Shown: positions 1 to 8,842, numbered from the stretch's first letter. The stretch: 28,194 nt of DNA from Anaerolineales bacterium UBA5069 (GCA_002415895.1 DIAV01000102.1:1-28194); one strand, 5' to 3'. Made by a program: numbers and translations. Notes: generated by a model from the sequence alone, not told the origin.

Positions 1-1329
1 TGTGCCGCCGACGGCTGTGGCCGCGACCGTTGGTGTGACAAGTTCGGTGATGAGTGAAACACCGGCGTCCTGTAAAAGCGACGTGTTATCATTCGCGTAG
101 TCATAATCAGACAACACGACACGATCCAACAGATCCCCATCATGCAAAACAACAGGCGGGCGCAGTGGTGAGCTCCCCGTGGATTTGTCGCTGATGGCGT
201 CGTCTTCAGCACGCTGTGGCGCTCCCGCCAGAGTGAGCGTGCGACCGGTCTCCTCGAAGCGGCGCTGCAGGCGTGCACCAAGCAGCAGCGTGTCGGCATT
301 GAGCGCACCTGTCGTCCCGATCAACAACGTGGCATGTTTGCCCAGTGAGGCGGGGAAGTCGGCCACGCCGGCAGTGCGCTGTGCGGCCGCGAGGAAGTCG
401 GCGGTGAAGTCCACGAGCCGCTGATTGTCAAAGCGAACGACGTTGGGTTCGGTGAGCACGTCAAAATCCGAGAGTGCCAGCACGCGCCCGGTGGTGCCGC
501 GCCCCGAATCGCCGCCGATGGCGACTGTGGTAAAGCCGCTGACGCCTGTGCGCCGCGAGCTGAGCGTGGTGGGCGCGCTCCGTGCTTCGGTGGTTACATC
601 ACCGCTGATGCTGCGGCCCCCATACATGGCAATGGTGCTGTTTGCCAGCGATGCGGCGAGGTCGGCAAAGCCGTCCAGGAAAAAGTGCGTGTAGTTCTGA
701 TCATTGCGCGTCGTATCGTAGAGATAGTCATCGTTGTAGACGATGCCAAAGCGCTCCGCCAGCAAATTCATGTAGACGGCGGAATCCCCCTCAATATCAG
801 GATCGCTGATCATCAGAAGGCGGCCGCCGTCGGCTACAAAACGCTCCAGCAGGTCAATTTCGCCACGCTGCCACCAGAGGTAGGGGCTGATCACAATCAT
901 TGCGCTGGCATCTGCGAGTTGTGCGCGCAGGGCCTCCGACTGGTCAGGCATCGTACCGGACCCTTCAAGTGCAAAGGGGTCCACGTTGCTAAGCCATATG
1001 CGCGTGGCGACACCACGCCGGGCCAGCGCTGCGGCCAGGGGCTGCAAGCCGGCTGCGTTGACCTGGTTGAAGTGGGCAAAATCCACCACAACCGGCCCGG
1101 TGCGCAGGTCCGGCTCAAAGAGGCTCTCCTGCGTACCCAATGCAAAGGGAGTGGCGGTGGGTAGCGGTTGGTTGGCGATGATTGGCGCTGAGACAGCATC
1201 GCTGTACGCACGCTCATTCACGCGCATGACCCAAATGCGGTAGATCGCCGGGCCCAGGAGCAGGGCAATTCCGGCAATCGCCACGCCAACAATCCAGGCA
1301 CCGCGTGCTGAATTCGGTTGCGTGCTCAT
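1..1329 (-). CDS. Membrane-anchored DUF4350/GldG-like protein, C-terminus cut by the window edge
   Basis: This frame is open from the ATG at 1329 to the left edge (443 codons, no stop), so the gene is partial. Residues about 9-36 form one hydrophobic segment followed by Arg, typical of a signal anchor. Next comes a Rossmann-like domain: VVVDFAHFNQ, then a stretch reading 'place on top, not wanted at the bottom' (LAAALARRGVATRIWLSN), then an AMIVISPY strand, a helix, and FVADGGRLLMISDPD. This alternation of a 'DxxH' strand with a GGRLL loop resembles DUF4350 and the extracytoplasmic GldG/IFT-type domains of ABC-linked membrane proteins. No catalytic residues are obvious. Its ATG overlaps the TGA of the S49 protease gene by 4 bp (ATGA), so the two are translationally coupled and may act together at the membrane. 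Exact family membership is inferred from pattern only. Confidence 0.72.
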   Translation of the reverse strand, partial: MSTQPNSARGAWIVGVAIAGIALLLGPAIYRIWVMRVNERAYSDAVSAPIIANQPLPTATPFALGTQESLFEPDLRTGPVVVDFAHFNQVNAAGLQPLAAALARRGVATRIWLSNVDPFALEGSGTMPDQSEALRAQLADASAMIVISPYLWWQRGEIDLLERFVADGGRLLMISDPDIEGDSAVYMNLLAERFGIVYNDDYLYDTTRNDQNYTHFFLDGFADLAASLANSTIAMYGGRSISGDVTTEARSAPTTLSSRRTGVSGFTTVAIGGDSGRGTTGRVLALSDFDVLTEPNVVRFDNQRLVDFTADFLAAAQRTAGVADFPASLGKHATLLIGTTGALNADTLLLGARLQRRFEETGRTLTLAGAPQRAEDDAISDKSTGSSPLRPPVVLHDGDLLDRVVLSDYDYANDNTSLLQDAGVSLITELVTPTVAATAVGGT

Positions 1330-2318
1330 GGCGCAACCCCTTGCGTTTGCGGCAGCGGCCATGGACGCACGCCGGTAATGGCGCCGGCGGACACGCCATC
1401 CAGCGCGCCCGGTATCGCCGTGCGCAGGCGACGTAGTTGGTCCATGAGCGCGCTTTGCGCCGCCGCTGGCAGGGGCACTCGATCATCCATCATATAAATA
1501 GTGTCGGGAGAAGCGTTGCGCACAAGCGCCTGCACCTGGTTGTCGAGCGGTTCAACAGCGAAAGATTGCGGTGCGACGATATCGTAATAAGTCGGCAGAT
1601 CCACTGTACGGTAGGTACGCAGGCCGGCCAATTCTGCGGCCCCGTTAATACCATCGGCCAGGGCGCCCTGTGCGTCTATGTAGCCAATCGCCTGCGCCTC
1701 GCTGCCAAGATAGATACGCGCTTCGGCCACAGTGGCGGCGTCCACCTTCAATGGGTTGAGCGCGGCGCCGGCACGCAAGGCGACAACGTTGCTGATGAAG
1801 CTTTGTGCCACGAGCTCAAGCTGGCGAATCTGATCGAAGTGACTGCCACCCGTTAGCTTGTAGGGGCCGCTGCTCAGTTCCTCCGGGTAGATGAGGGGAT
1901 CCACAGGCCGGCCGCCGCGCGTGCCCACATTGCCCACATAGCTGCTGGCCGGCGCGTAGATGCGATTTGCTGCCACTGCCATGTAGTAGCCGCCGCTGGC
2001 AGCCAGGCCATCAACCACCGCCACCACGGGCTTGTTGCGGCGCACATCAATGAGGTTGTAGAAGAGGTTTTCGCTGCTTGATGCATAGCCACCCGGGCTG
2101 TTGATTTCTATGACAACAGCCGCGACGTTGGGATCCGTTTTGGCCCTATCAAGCACCTCTGTCAACGCCTGCGCCGCGACAAAGTCGATTACGTTTTCAA
2201 AGCGCACAATGCCCACAATCGGGGTGGGCGCAATGCCAACTGCAAGCAGCAGGCCAAGCCCCAGGCAAATAAGGAGCACTGCTGCAGTTCCGACGCCCCA
2301 CAAGATAGTGCGTGTCAT
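1326..2318 (-). CDS. S49-family (SppA-like) membrane-anchored serine peptidase
   Basis: The product is a 330-residue protein with one N-terminal membrane segment (about residues 5-30) followed by a ClpP/crotonase-type fold. The S49 signature is clear. INSPGG at 73-78 shapes the oxyanion region, GLAASGGYYMA places the nucleophile at Ser108, and GPYK supplies the likely general base at Lys154. Bacillus SppA has the same Ser/Lys dyad about 50 residues apart. Members cleave signal-peptide remnants or membrane proteins on the outer face of the membrane. The length fits the short SppA form with one protease domain. A GGGGAG ribosome site lies 5 nt before the ATG. The gene follows the hydrolase gene by 21 nt and overlaps the next gene by 4 bp, so it is within the operon. 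The substrate is unknown. Confidence 0.88.
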   Translation of the reverse strand: MTRTILWGVGTAAVLLICLGLGLLLAVGIAPTPIVGIVRFENVIDFVAAQALTEVLDRAKTDPNVAAVVIEINSPGGYASSSENLFYNLIDVRRNKPVVAVVDGLAASGGYYMAVAANRIYAPASSYVGNVGTRGGRPVDPLIYPEELSSGPYKLTGGSHFDQIRQLELVAQSFISNVVALRAGAALNPLKVDAATVAEARIYLGSEAQAIGYIDAQGALADGINGAAELAGLRTYRTVDLPTYYDIVAPQSFAVEPLDNQVQALVRNASPDTIYMMDDRVPLPAAAQSALMDQLRRLRTAIPGALDGVSAGAITGVRPWPLPQTQGVAP

Positions 2319-2339
2319 TACGTCTCCCCGGCAGATCCA

Positions 2340-3197
2340 TTAGTCGCTCGAAGCCGTTTTGCGAATTGACGAGTAGCCGCCAAAGTCTTCGGTCACAAAG
2401 TCCACAATGTGTTCGGCCAGCGTCAGTGGAGCATCAAGCATGGGGCTGTGACCAACGCCCCGCAGCACAACCAGATTGTTCGCTCCGGGGATAGCCAGCA
2501 GGTTGCGTGTCATTGCTGCGCGCAGAACAATGGGGTCTTCATCACCCCAAATCAGAAGGGTTGGCAACGTCAGGGCACGGGCGTCGGCAAAGCGATTCCA
2601 TGCACCCAGCGCAACGGCAATTTCGGTAAAGGCGGCAGGGGCCATCGCAGCCGCGTCGTCCACAATGTGGGCAAAACCGGCGGCGTCCTCGGCTGCGAAT
2701 CGAGGCATGAGCATCGCCAGTGCGTCTGCCAACAATGGAGGATTTGTGCGCATTTGATCCAGGAGCGTCAGCGCTTCAAGTGGTGTGTAGACACCCTCAA
2801 GCGGAACGGAATCGACCAGCACGAGGGCGCGCGCCACTTCGGGGTGAGCAAGCACATACTCAACGGCCACTGCGCCGGCAGAGGCGTGCGCGACCAGGTC
2901 AAAGCTCAAGAGCCCCATGGCATCCACAAATGCCGCCAAATCTGCTGCAAGGCTTTCAACGCTGTAGCCATCATCGGCGCGGTCGGTGTTGCCGCAACCA
3001 CGCATGTCGGGCGCAAGCGCATGAAACTCGTTGGGTAGGAGGAGGAGCAGGGGCTCCCACCACCGGCTGGTGCCAAAAGAACCGTGCACAAAGAGAATGG
3101 GCATGGCTCCGCCCGCGCCGTGGCTGCGATAGTGCATGCGCAGGCGCGCCGTGCTGACGTCACCATGTTCAATGGCCGCGCTCACGTGTCCATCCAT
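2340..3197 (-). CDS. Alpha/beta hydrolase-fold protein with altered nucleophile elbow
   Basis: This 285-residue protein has a complete alpha/beta hydrolase pattern: oxyanion HGSFG (38-42), DMRGCGNTD (64-72), the elbow region, the acid candidate in LLIWGDEDP (Asp221) and the base in GVGHSP (His250). The elbow reads LVAHASAGA (101-109). Aligned with the usual LVGHSMGG, the nucleophile position is Ala105 and a Ser sits one residue later (Ser106). The codons are GCC then TCT on the minus strand, so this is not a misread. The protein may be non-hydrolytic, may use a shifted Ser, or may contain a sequence error. Its ATG directly follows the TGA of the upstream gene with no gap and no ribosome site of its own, which points to translational coupling. 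The substrate cannot be told. Confidence 0.85.
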   Translation of the reverse strand: MDGHVSAAIEHGDVSTARLRMHYRSHGAGGAMPILFVHGSFGTSRWWEPLLLLLPNEFHALAPDMRGCGNTDRADDGYSVESLAADLAAFVDAMGLLSFDLVAHASAGAVAVEYVLAHPEVARALVLVDSVPLEGVYTPLEALTLLDQMRTNPPLLADALAMLMPRFAAEDAAGFAHIVDDAAAMAPAAFTEIAVALGAWNRFADARALTLPTLLIWGDEDPIVLRAAMTRNLLAIPGANNLVVLRGVGHSPMLDAPLTLAEHIVDFVTEDFGGYSSIRKTASSD

Positions 3198-3620
3198 TCA
3201 GCGCGCCGCCCGTCGATTGGCTTCGGCCTCATCGGGCAGGAAGAGCAGCAACAGGGCAGCGGCGGCGGCGAGCGCCAGCGGTCCCTGCACCCGGCCTACT
3301 TCTTCTTCACCCATAATGAGCCCGCCTTGCATGACTACGCCATCCGGGTCCATCCATCCCACATCGCCGCCTTCAAGCACGCCGGTGCTGCGGACCGCGC
3401 CGGTGGGCAACGCCTGGCCAAGCTCGCGCTCGCCATATTGCATAGCGCGGAAAACACGCATATCGCTATCCACGCGTCCCATTGGCAGACCCTTGCCCCA
3501 CTGGAAACGATGGATGACGCCGCCCGCGTCAATATAGCCCACGGCCTCTTCTTCACTCTGCCCTGCATCAAGTTGGCGCGTGCGGTAGATAGTGGTGCGA
3601 TCGTCCGTATCTATGGACAT
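3198..3620 (-). CDS. Small repeat protein with C-terminal membrane segment
   Basis: I do not recognise this 140-residue protein as a named family. It carries repeated short beta units: VGYIDAGGVIHR, MGRVDSDMRVFR, VGWMDPDGVV and VGRVQGP. Each has a G-aromatic/R-hydrophobic-D-turn pattern spaced by about 20-45 residues, which suggests a small beta-barrel or 'beta-flower' like fold (inference). A hydrophobic, Ala/Leu-rich segment at about 114-128 would anchor it, followed by a short charged tail. The ATG overlaps the phosphatase stop by 1 bp (TGATG) and its stop abuts the hydrolase start, so it is translated as part of the operon. It is therefore very likely a real gene despite having no known function. 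Confidence 0.7.
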   Translation of the reverse strand: MSIDTDDRTTIYRTRQLDAGQSEEEAVGYIDAGGVIHRFQWGKGLPMGRVDSDMRVFRAMQYGERELGQALPTGAVRSTGVLEGGDVGWMDPDGVVMQGGLIMGEEEVGRVQGPLALAAAAALLLLFLPDEAEANRRAAR

Positions 3621-4447
3621 CAGGCCTGAGCTTCCTCCACAGTGACCGAGCGCATGGCAGCGCGCACCTCGGCCAACGCGCGCGCATCAGCCGCATAGAG
3701 CACCGCATAGGGCAGGTATTTATAATCCGCCGTGCGCGACGCGAGGGGGAAGACAGCCTGGCCGCCAACAGTCCGCATGACACCGCCGGCCTCGTCCAGA
3801 ATCAGGGCTGCCGCGGCAAGATCCCACACTTTGGGCGTGGCTTCGGAGCCGGCAATTGCGCTGCCGTCGGCAACCTTGCAAATATGATATGCCGCGCTGC
3901 CTAACATGCGGCTCTTGATAGACAGCGCAAAGGTTGATTGCCGGCGCGTGCGCGAGCATTCCATAAAGATGTGCGCGTCGTCCAGCGCCGCTCCGGCCGC
4001 TGTGTGGATGGGTGCACCATTGCGAAATGCACCGCCGCCCAGCGTGGCGCTGAAGAATTCGTCGAGCATGGGGAAGGCGAGTACAGCCACAACGGGCCGC
4101 AGATTCTCCACAATGGCAATACTGATACCCCAGGTGGGCAAGCCGCGCGCAAAGTTGGTTGTGCCGTCAATCGGGTCAATGATCCACGTGCGCTGCACGG
4201 CAGGGTCAAAATGCGTGGCCTGCTCTTCGCTCAGCACTGTGTCACTGGGGTAGCGATCGCCCACGCGCTGCGAAATGAGCCGGTCAATCTGCTCGTCGGT
4301 GCGCGTAACGAGGGAACCGTCCTCCTTGCGGCGCGCCACGCTGGCGCCGTACTGCGCACGCGCGATGGTTGCGGCTTCACCGGCCAGGTCAACCGCAAAG
4401 TCCATGTATTCAGCAAAATGGTTGGAGGCGCCACCGGCAGTAGGCAT
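3620..4447 (-). CDS. Inositol monophosphatase family phosphatase
   Basis: A 275-residue member of the metal-dependent inositol monophosphatase/CysQ/histidinol-phosphatase superfamily. The metal site is intact: acidic SEE at 73-75, DPIDGTTNF at 91-99 and the distal KVWDLAAAALILDEAGG with Asp209. The family hydrolyses small phosphate monoesters using two or three Mg2+ ions. Substrates vary (inositol phosphate, histidinol phosphate, PAP, sugar phosphates), and the sequence does not settle which applies. An AAAGGA ribosome site lies 6 nt before the ATG. It sits second in the operon, 30 nt after the N-formylglutamate amidohydrolase-like gene. That context could fit a histidine-related role (histidinol phosphate), but this is only a suggestion. 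Confidence 0.9.
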   Translation of the reverse strand: MPTAGGASNHFAEYMDFAVDLAGEAATIARAQYGASVARRKEDGSLVTRTDEQIDRLISQRVGDRYPSDTVLSEEQATHFDPAVQRTWIIDPIDGTTNFARGLPTWGISIAIVENLRPVVAVLAFPMLDEFFSATLGGGAFRNGAPIHTAAGAALDDAHIFMECSRTRRQSTFALSIKSRMLGSAAYHICKVADGSAIAGSEATPKVWDLAAAALILDEAGGVMRTVGGQAVFPLASRTADYKYLPYAVLYAADARALAEVRAAMRSVTVEEAQA

Positions 4448-4477
4448 TTGATTTCCTTTAAGATAAGCGATCTGGGA

Positions 4478-5416
4478 TTAGCCGGCGTCTGCCGCAGCAA
4501 GGGAGAATAGCTCTGCAACCTGCACTGCCCAGCTGTAGAGCCGCGCGCGTACGGCAGCGATACGCGCCGGATTGGGTGCTGCAACCGGCGCTGTGGCTGA
4601 TTGGTTCCCCACGAAGAGGCCACGATTGACCTCGATCATGATGGCCCCCGGCGCTGTGGCAATGGGGCTGGCGTGCGGTTGCCCGCGCGTATAACGACGA
4701 ATGATATAGCCACCGGGGAAAGGTTGATTGAGGCCCACAACCGGCACAGGGCCATCCGGCTCCAACAATGTCATGTCGGCAAAGAGCGCTTCGGCAATTT
4801 CCCCCGCCGCGCGCAGCAAGTGGGGCGCACAGGTGACGGCCGTGCCGCCGCGCTTGCGCTCCCCGCTCGAGTCCCCGAGGTTGGCCAGACAGATGAGCGG
4901 GCGCGCCTTGCCGGCATGGGCATATGCGTCGGGGCTGCGCTGGGCCATATTGTGGCAATCCAGCAGTAGCAGCGTGCGGCCGGCATAGGTCGCCAGCGCC
5001 GCCTCCATACGACGATGGTAGGGCTGGTAGTAACGCGCCCGCAGTGTCAGGATTTCCGGCCGTGAGAGTTCACCTGTGTAGGTGGGCACCCCGTAACTGG
5101 AAAGCGACTTGACCATCCCATCAGGGTTTTTCAGGTCGTCCGGCTTGCGATTGACGTCGACCAGCGCACGGGCAATGTCGGTTGTCACGACGGCCAGCGC
5201 GCCACGTGCGGGGCCATCCGCCCCAGCCAGTTCAGGGTGTGCGAAGTCGTAGTGCTGATCCGCCCACAAATCACAATCGTTGTAAATGTCACGCTCGCTC
5301 AGGGCCAGCGACTTCACAACTTCAATCGGGACACCGAAACCGGCGTGGGGAATGCTCTGAACGATAGGGAGCGGCGCTGGCGCACTGTGTGACGCATCGG
5401 GCGCTTGATTGGACAT
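4478..5416 (-). CDS. N-formylglutamate amidohydrolase family protein
   Basis: The 312-residue product has the marks of the FGase family: SIPHAG (21-26), DCDLWAD (47-53), the ALVDVNR stretch, YYQPYHRRM, LLLDCHNM with the metal-binding Asp/His pair, NQPFPGGYIIRRY, and a closing IEVNRGLF. Family members are zinc hydrolases. HutG-type members release glutamate from N-formylglutamate in histidine breakdown, while others act on related N-acyl amino acids. No other hut gene is present, so the substrate is open. It is the first gene of the minus-strand operon. I see no good ribosome site before the ATG at 5416 and no convincing -35/-10 pair in the 104 nt between it and the potassium transporter gene. 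Confidence 0.85.
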   Translation of the reverse strand: MSNQAPDASHSAPAPLPIVQSIPHAGFGVPIEVVKSLALSERDIYNDCDLWADQHYDFAHPELAGADGPARGALAVVTTDIARALVDVNRKPDDLKNPDGMVKSLSSYGVPTYTGELSRPEILTLRARYYQPYHRRMEAALATYAGRTLLLLDCHNMAQRSPDAYAHAGKARPLICLANLGDSSGERKRGGTAVTCAPHLLRAAGEIAEALFADMTLLEPDGPVPVVGLNQPFPGGYIIRRYTRGQPHASPIATAPGAIMIEVNRGLFVGNQSATAPVAAPNPARIAAVRARLYSWAVQVAELFSLAAADAG

Positions 5417-5520
5417 AAGCTGTTTCTATTGCGCTGGTGAGGGGAAAAGTGGAAGCGGATATGTAAATACGCCTGCCGCGCCGCTACGGACAGCACGTGC
5501 GCTTTTACGTGACATAGCAC

Positions 5521-6993
5521 CTAGCCCAGGATCACTGCCTCTTCAGGATAGTGAATCAGGGCAGGACTCTCGCGCTGCGCCAGCGCCACTACAATGGTCA
5601 GCGGTCCCAGTCTTCCCCAAAACATTGTAAAGGCTAAGACAAAGCGGCCAAAATTATCCAGACCAGGGGTTAGGCCAAGGCTGTAGCCGGTGTTCGACCA
5701 GGCGCTTACCACCTCAAAGCCCAATTCAATCAGGCCGGTCTGATAGTAGAGCGTGAGCAGAAGGGTCGTGGCCATGACGACCAGCAGGCTAACAGTCGCA
5801 ATTGCCACGGCCTTGGCAACCGTCTCCACGGGGAGCGTGCGCCCGAAGACAGCCGCCTCGCGCCCGCGTGCTGTGCCGCCCACCGCTGTGAGCAGCACAG
5901 CAATCGTGCTTGTCGAAACACCGCCGGCCATGCTGGCGGGTGCTGCACCCATGAACATGAGCATGACGAGCACCATGTGTGTCGCATCGCCAAGCTGCTC
6001 AAGCGGCATGATGGTAACGCCGGCTGTGCGCGCCGCTACGCTTGTAAACAGCCCCATCCAGAAGCGCTCCATATAGGTGCGATCTGCCAGCACATTGTCA
6101 TGCAGAAAGGGGTCCAGCAGGATGAAAACCAGGCCGGCCACAATCAAGCCGGCAGCCATGGTAAGAGAGAAGCGGGTATTCAGCGACAACATGCGTGTGC
6201 GGCGCGCCGTTATCAGATCGTAGTAGATGGCGATGCCAAAGCCACCGGCAATCACCAGTAATGAAAGGACGATCAGGCTGAACCAGTCGCCTGAGAAGCC
6301 GTACAGCGCCCCCTTGTCGGTGGCTCCAAAGAGATCAAAACCGGCATTGCAGTAGGTGCTGATTGCCTGGAAGGTGGCGTACCAGAGCGCCTCGCCCGGC
6401 GGGTAGACGCTGCTCCAGCGCGCCCAAAGCAGCAGCGCGCCCGCAACCTCAAAAGCCACGGTGACCAATAACACGTAGATGGCCAGACGACCGACGCCGC
6501 TCAGTTGACCGCTGCCCACATCCTGCTGCACCAGAAAGCGTGTTCCCAACGTAACACGCCGGCCAATCAGGCGAAAGAAGATGACGCTTGATGTGATGAA
6601 GCCAACGCCACCAATCTGCAAGAGGGCCAGAATGGCAATCTGGCCGGCAAAGGAGAAATCCTGTGCCGTGTTGCGTACAGTAAGGCCAGTCACAGTAATC
6701 GCGCTGGCGGCGGTGAAGAAGGCATCGCTCCATGAAATGGTGTGGTTGGCAGCAGCCATCCAGGGCAGTTTCAGGACAACGGTGCCTGCAAGAATGAGCA
6801 GTGCAAAGCCCACAATAAGAATCCACGGCCCCTGCGTGCGCCGGCGCAGGAAGAGACGGTCCCGCGCAGTCGGTATGTTGTCGGCCGAAAAGCTTTCCAT
6901 GCGCCCAGCGGCGTTGCGTATTGCACGGCCACGCAGCGCAGCACGCGAGCCAGGTTGAGTGGGCCGCGGCGGCGGCGCGTTCGCAGATGACAT
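5521..6993 (-). CDS. TrkH/KtrB-type potassium uptake membrane subunit
   Basis: This 490-residue integral membrane protein of the SKT superfamily contains four pore-loop repeats with selectivity-filter sequences TVTGLTV, STYCNAGF, ARTAGVT and SNTGYS, each giving the key Gly that lines the K+ pathway. The ending MFWGRLGPLTIV is typical of KtrB/TrkH. The N-terminus up to about residue 60 is polar and probably cytoplasmic. I take the ATG at 6993 as the start; an in-frame TTG at 7035 would add 14 residues without a ribosome site. No TrkA/KtrA regulatory subunit gene lies beside it, although these channels normally need one, so it is expected elsewhere. The gene begins 75 nt after the recombinase gene and might be read from the same promoter. 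Confidence 0.93.
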   Translation of the reverse strand: MSSANAPPPRPTQPGSRAALRGRAIRNAAGRMESFSADNIPTARDRLFLRRRTQGPWILIVGFALLILAGTVVLKLPWMAAANHTISWSDAFFTAASAITVTGLTVRNTAQDFSFAGQIAILALLQIGGVGFITSSVIFFRLIGRRVTLGTRFLVQQDVGSGQLSGVGRLAIYVLLVTVAFEVAGALLLWARWSSVYPPGEALWYATFQAISTYCNAGFDLFGATDKGALYGFSGDWFSLIVLSLLVIAGGFGIAIYYDLITARRTRMLSLNTRFSLTMAAGLIVAGLVFILLDPFLHDNVLADRTYMERFWMGLFTSVAARTAGVTIMPLEQLGDATHMVLVMLMFMGAAPASMAGGVSTSTIAVLLTAVGGTARGREAAVFGRTLPVETVAKAVAIATVSLLVVMATTLLLTLYYQTGLIELGFEVVSAWSNTGYSLGLTPGLDNFGRFVLAFTMFWGRLGPLTIVVALAQRESPALIHYPEEAVILG

Positions 6994-7068
6994 AGCCTGG
7001 ATTATGCCTGCGAGCGCATTCCAGGGCAAGCGCAAAAGCGCAACAGACAGCCACCGCGCGCCATCGTA

Positions 7069-7998
7069 TCAGTAGAGATCGTCGGTCAGCCCAGGTTCCA
7101 GCTCGTCGAGAACATAGTGACGCGCAGTCGTCTCGAGGCGTTTATGACCAAGCGCCTTCTGTGCCTGACGAATGTCTTTGCGCGCGAGTTGTGTGCCGAC
7201 AAAGCGACGAAAGTCGTGTGGCTTGACATGATCGAGGCCAAGGCTGCCGGCATACTTGCGTACAATTTGCCAAATTGCCGTTGTTGAGAGAGGGCGGGCG
7301 GTGATGCGCTCGCCGCGGCCGTCAAACGCGGTGAAAACATGCTCGCAGGTGACACCCTCGTCTGTGCGTACGGCAAGCCATGCGTTAATTCTGGCGACAG
7401 CTTCACGGCTCAGGGGTGCTTCGCGCGCTTCAATATCATTCTTGCCCAGCACCATGACAACGTAGCTACTCCCTTTACGGCGGATATCACACGTCTTCAT
7501 GCCCACAAGCTCACTCACGCGCAGGGCGCCGCTGGCCAATGCAGCCAGCAGAGCAGCGTCCCGCATGCCAATCGGTCGCTCCTCATTCGGCAATTCGCAT
7601 AGTGTTCGCATGTCGACGGGTTCGATGCGCACACGTGCGTTGGTCTTCACGCGGTCCTTTAGGGCGGCTTGCTTAACGCCTGCGACAAGGCGAAAGGAGG
7701 CTGCGGTCTCCGTGCTCACGTAGCCTTGCGCGGCTGCCTCTGTCATAATGCGCTTGACGGCACTGAGCATGCGGTTGATGGTGTTGGGGCTCAGCGCCGT
7801 CTCCTGTGCGCACCATGTGCGAAAGCGCGCCAGTGTCTCGGCCTTCAGCGCCGCCTCTGTCGTGCCGGCAAACTGCAAGTAGGCGCGCATGTCGCGTTCA
7901 TACATGCGTATGCTGGAGGGAGCCAATTGGCCGGCGAGCATATCCACCCGGAAGGGCAGGGCAGGGGGGGCAATGTGCGTGGGTCGGATCGCGTGCAT
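7069..7998 (-). CDS. Tyrosine recombinase (site-specific integrase)
   Basis: A 309-residue lambda-integrase/XerCD family protein. The N-terminal SAM-like core-binding domain (about 18-95, with [20 protein letters not shown]) is followed by the catalytic domain. All six catalytic positions are visible: Arg160 (GALRVSEL), Lys186 (VLGKND), His261 and Arg264 (KPHDFRRF), His285 (LGHKR) and nucleophile Tyr295 (TARHYV). The protein should cut and rejoin DNA through a 3'-phosphotyrosine link. It is not obviously XerC or XerD, and it sits next to an HNH nuclease gene, so a mobile-element or cassette role is more likely than chromosome-dimer resolution (inference). A clear promoter lies at 8038-8066. 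The ribosome site is modest (AAGGCGAG). Confidence 0.9.
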   Translation of the reverse strand: MHAIRPTHIAPPALPFRVDMLAGQLAPSSIRMYERDMRAYLQFAGTTEAALKAETLARFRTWCAQETALSPNTINRMLSAVKRIMTEAAAQGYVSTETAASFRLVAGVKQAALKDRVKTNARVRIEPVDMRTLCELPNEERPIGMRDAALLAALASGALRVSELVGMKTCDIRRKGSSYVVMVLGKNDIEAREAPLSREAVARINAWLAVRTDEGVTCEHVFTAFDGRGERITARPLSTTAIWQIVRKYAGSLGLDHVKPHDFRRFVGTQLARKDIRQAQKALGHKRLETTARHYVLDELEPGLTDDLY

Positions 7999-8021
7999 GT
8001 GTCGTCTCGCCTTCGTATTTA

Positions 8022-8036
8022 CTTAAGCTATATAAG
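8022..8036. repeat. Short AT-rich inverted repeat near the recombinase transcription start
   Basis: CTTAAGCTATATAAG has CTTA/TAAG ends around an AT-rich centre. It lies a few bases downstream of the recombinase -10 box, where a repressor or the recombinase itself could bind to limit expression. The arms are short, so this could be chance. Confidence 0.25.
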
Positions 8037-8037
8037 C

Positions 8038-8066
8038 AAAATAGCACCTGCTGCACGGATTGTCAA
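8038..8066 (-). promoter_or_regulatory. Sigma70-type promoter for the tyrosine recombinase gene
   Basis: On the minus strand a perfect -35 box TTGACA (8066-8061) is followed after exactly 17 bp by TATTTT (8043-8038), with a TGC extended -10 just before it. Transcription would begin near 8031, about 33 nt before the ATG. The recombinase is therefore expressed independently of the upstream HNH gene, whose stop is at 8102. Confidence 0.7.
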
Positions 8067-8101
8067 TAAGGAATGTGCCGTGCGTGGCGCGGGGACGCAG
8101 G

Positions 8102-8800
8102 TTACTCGTCAGGCAGTGGCTCCGGCTGCGATTCGATGCTTGAATCACCGGCACCTTGAACAAGACTGAGCAACTCGCCTGGATCATACGCAGTGCGAGG
8201 AAGGTTGGACGGGAGTGATAGGATGCGTGCGTGTAGCAAGCGGTGACAGTTGCTGCAAAGAGGAATGCACGCTGCGGCCTCGGTCACGAGTTTGTGTGCA
8301 TTGCGTGGTGAGGGCGTTGCCGCGAGCTGCGCAACCAGGTTGGAAATCAGTTCGTCTTTCGCTCCCATGTGATGCATGTCCATTGCGGCCGGATGTCTGT
8401 CAAATCCGCAGATCACGCAGCGAGGGCCAATGTAGTGCCAAATCGCCAGGCGACGGACGCGCGTAAGTTCGCCGTGGTCGCTATAGCGCTCGGCGTTGCC
8501 AACCGCCGCGCACGCCTTGCACACCGCAGAAACGACATTCTGACGGATGAGTGAAGGTGACGTGAAAAACATGTCATTTCTAAGGACGCGATAACACTCA
8601 GCGCATTGCTTGTGCGTTTTGGTTTGGTTGCGATTCGGTCGATTTCTGCCGCCCAGCGTGTACGGGCCGCTGGACTCCAGTTCAACCGGCAAGTCCGCCA
8701 AAATTGCCGGATCGAACACACGCGGTTGTAGATAGATCAGTATTGAGAAGTCGAATGCGTGCTGAGGGTGCAGGGCGCAGAACTCCGGGATAGTCAGCAT
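8102..8800 (-). CDS. HNH endonuclease-like protein with two zinc-binding knuckles
   Basis: This 232-residue protein has an N-terminal CxxC...CxxC pair (Cys66/69 and Cys94/97) that forms a zinc-ribbon-like module. It is followed by an HNH core: CVIC (128-131), MDMHHMG with His143/His144, and LCSNCHRLLH (Cys182, Cys185, His186, His190). This arrangement matches zinc-stabilised HNH nucleases such as those of phage and mobile elements, which nick or cut DNA with a divalent metal. The start at 8800 has AAGGGG 6 nt upstream, and a sigma70-type promoter lies at 8843-8871. It is next to the tyrosine recombinase gene, which suggests a shared mobile origin. A restriction-like or homing-like role is possible but cannot be decided. 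Confidence 0.8.
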   Translation of the reverse strand: MLTIPEFCALHPQHAFDFSILIYLQPRVFDPAILADLPVELESSGPYTLGGRNRPNRNQTKTHKQCAECYRVLRNDMFFTSPSLIRQNVVSAVCKACAAVGNAERYSDHGELTRVRRLAIWHYIGPRCVICGFDRHPAAMDMHHMGAKDELISNLVAQLAATPSPRNAHKLVTEAAACIPLCSNCHRLLHARILSLPSNLPRTAYDPGELLSLVQGAGDSSIESQPEPLPDE

Positions 8801-8842
8801 GTGCGGCCCCTTCGTGGGAAATACGCCAGAATCTTCTGCAAC

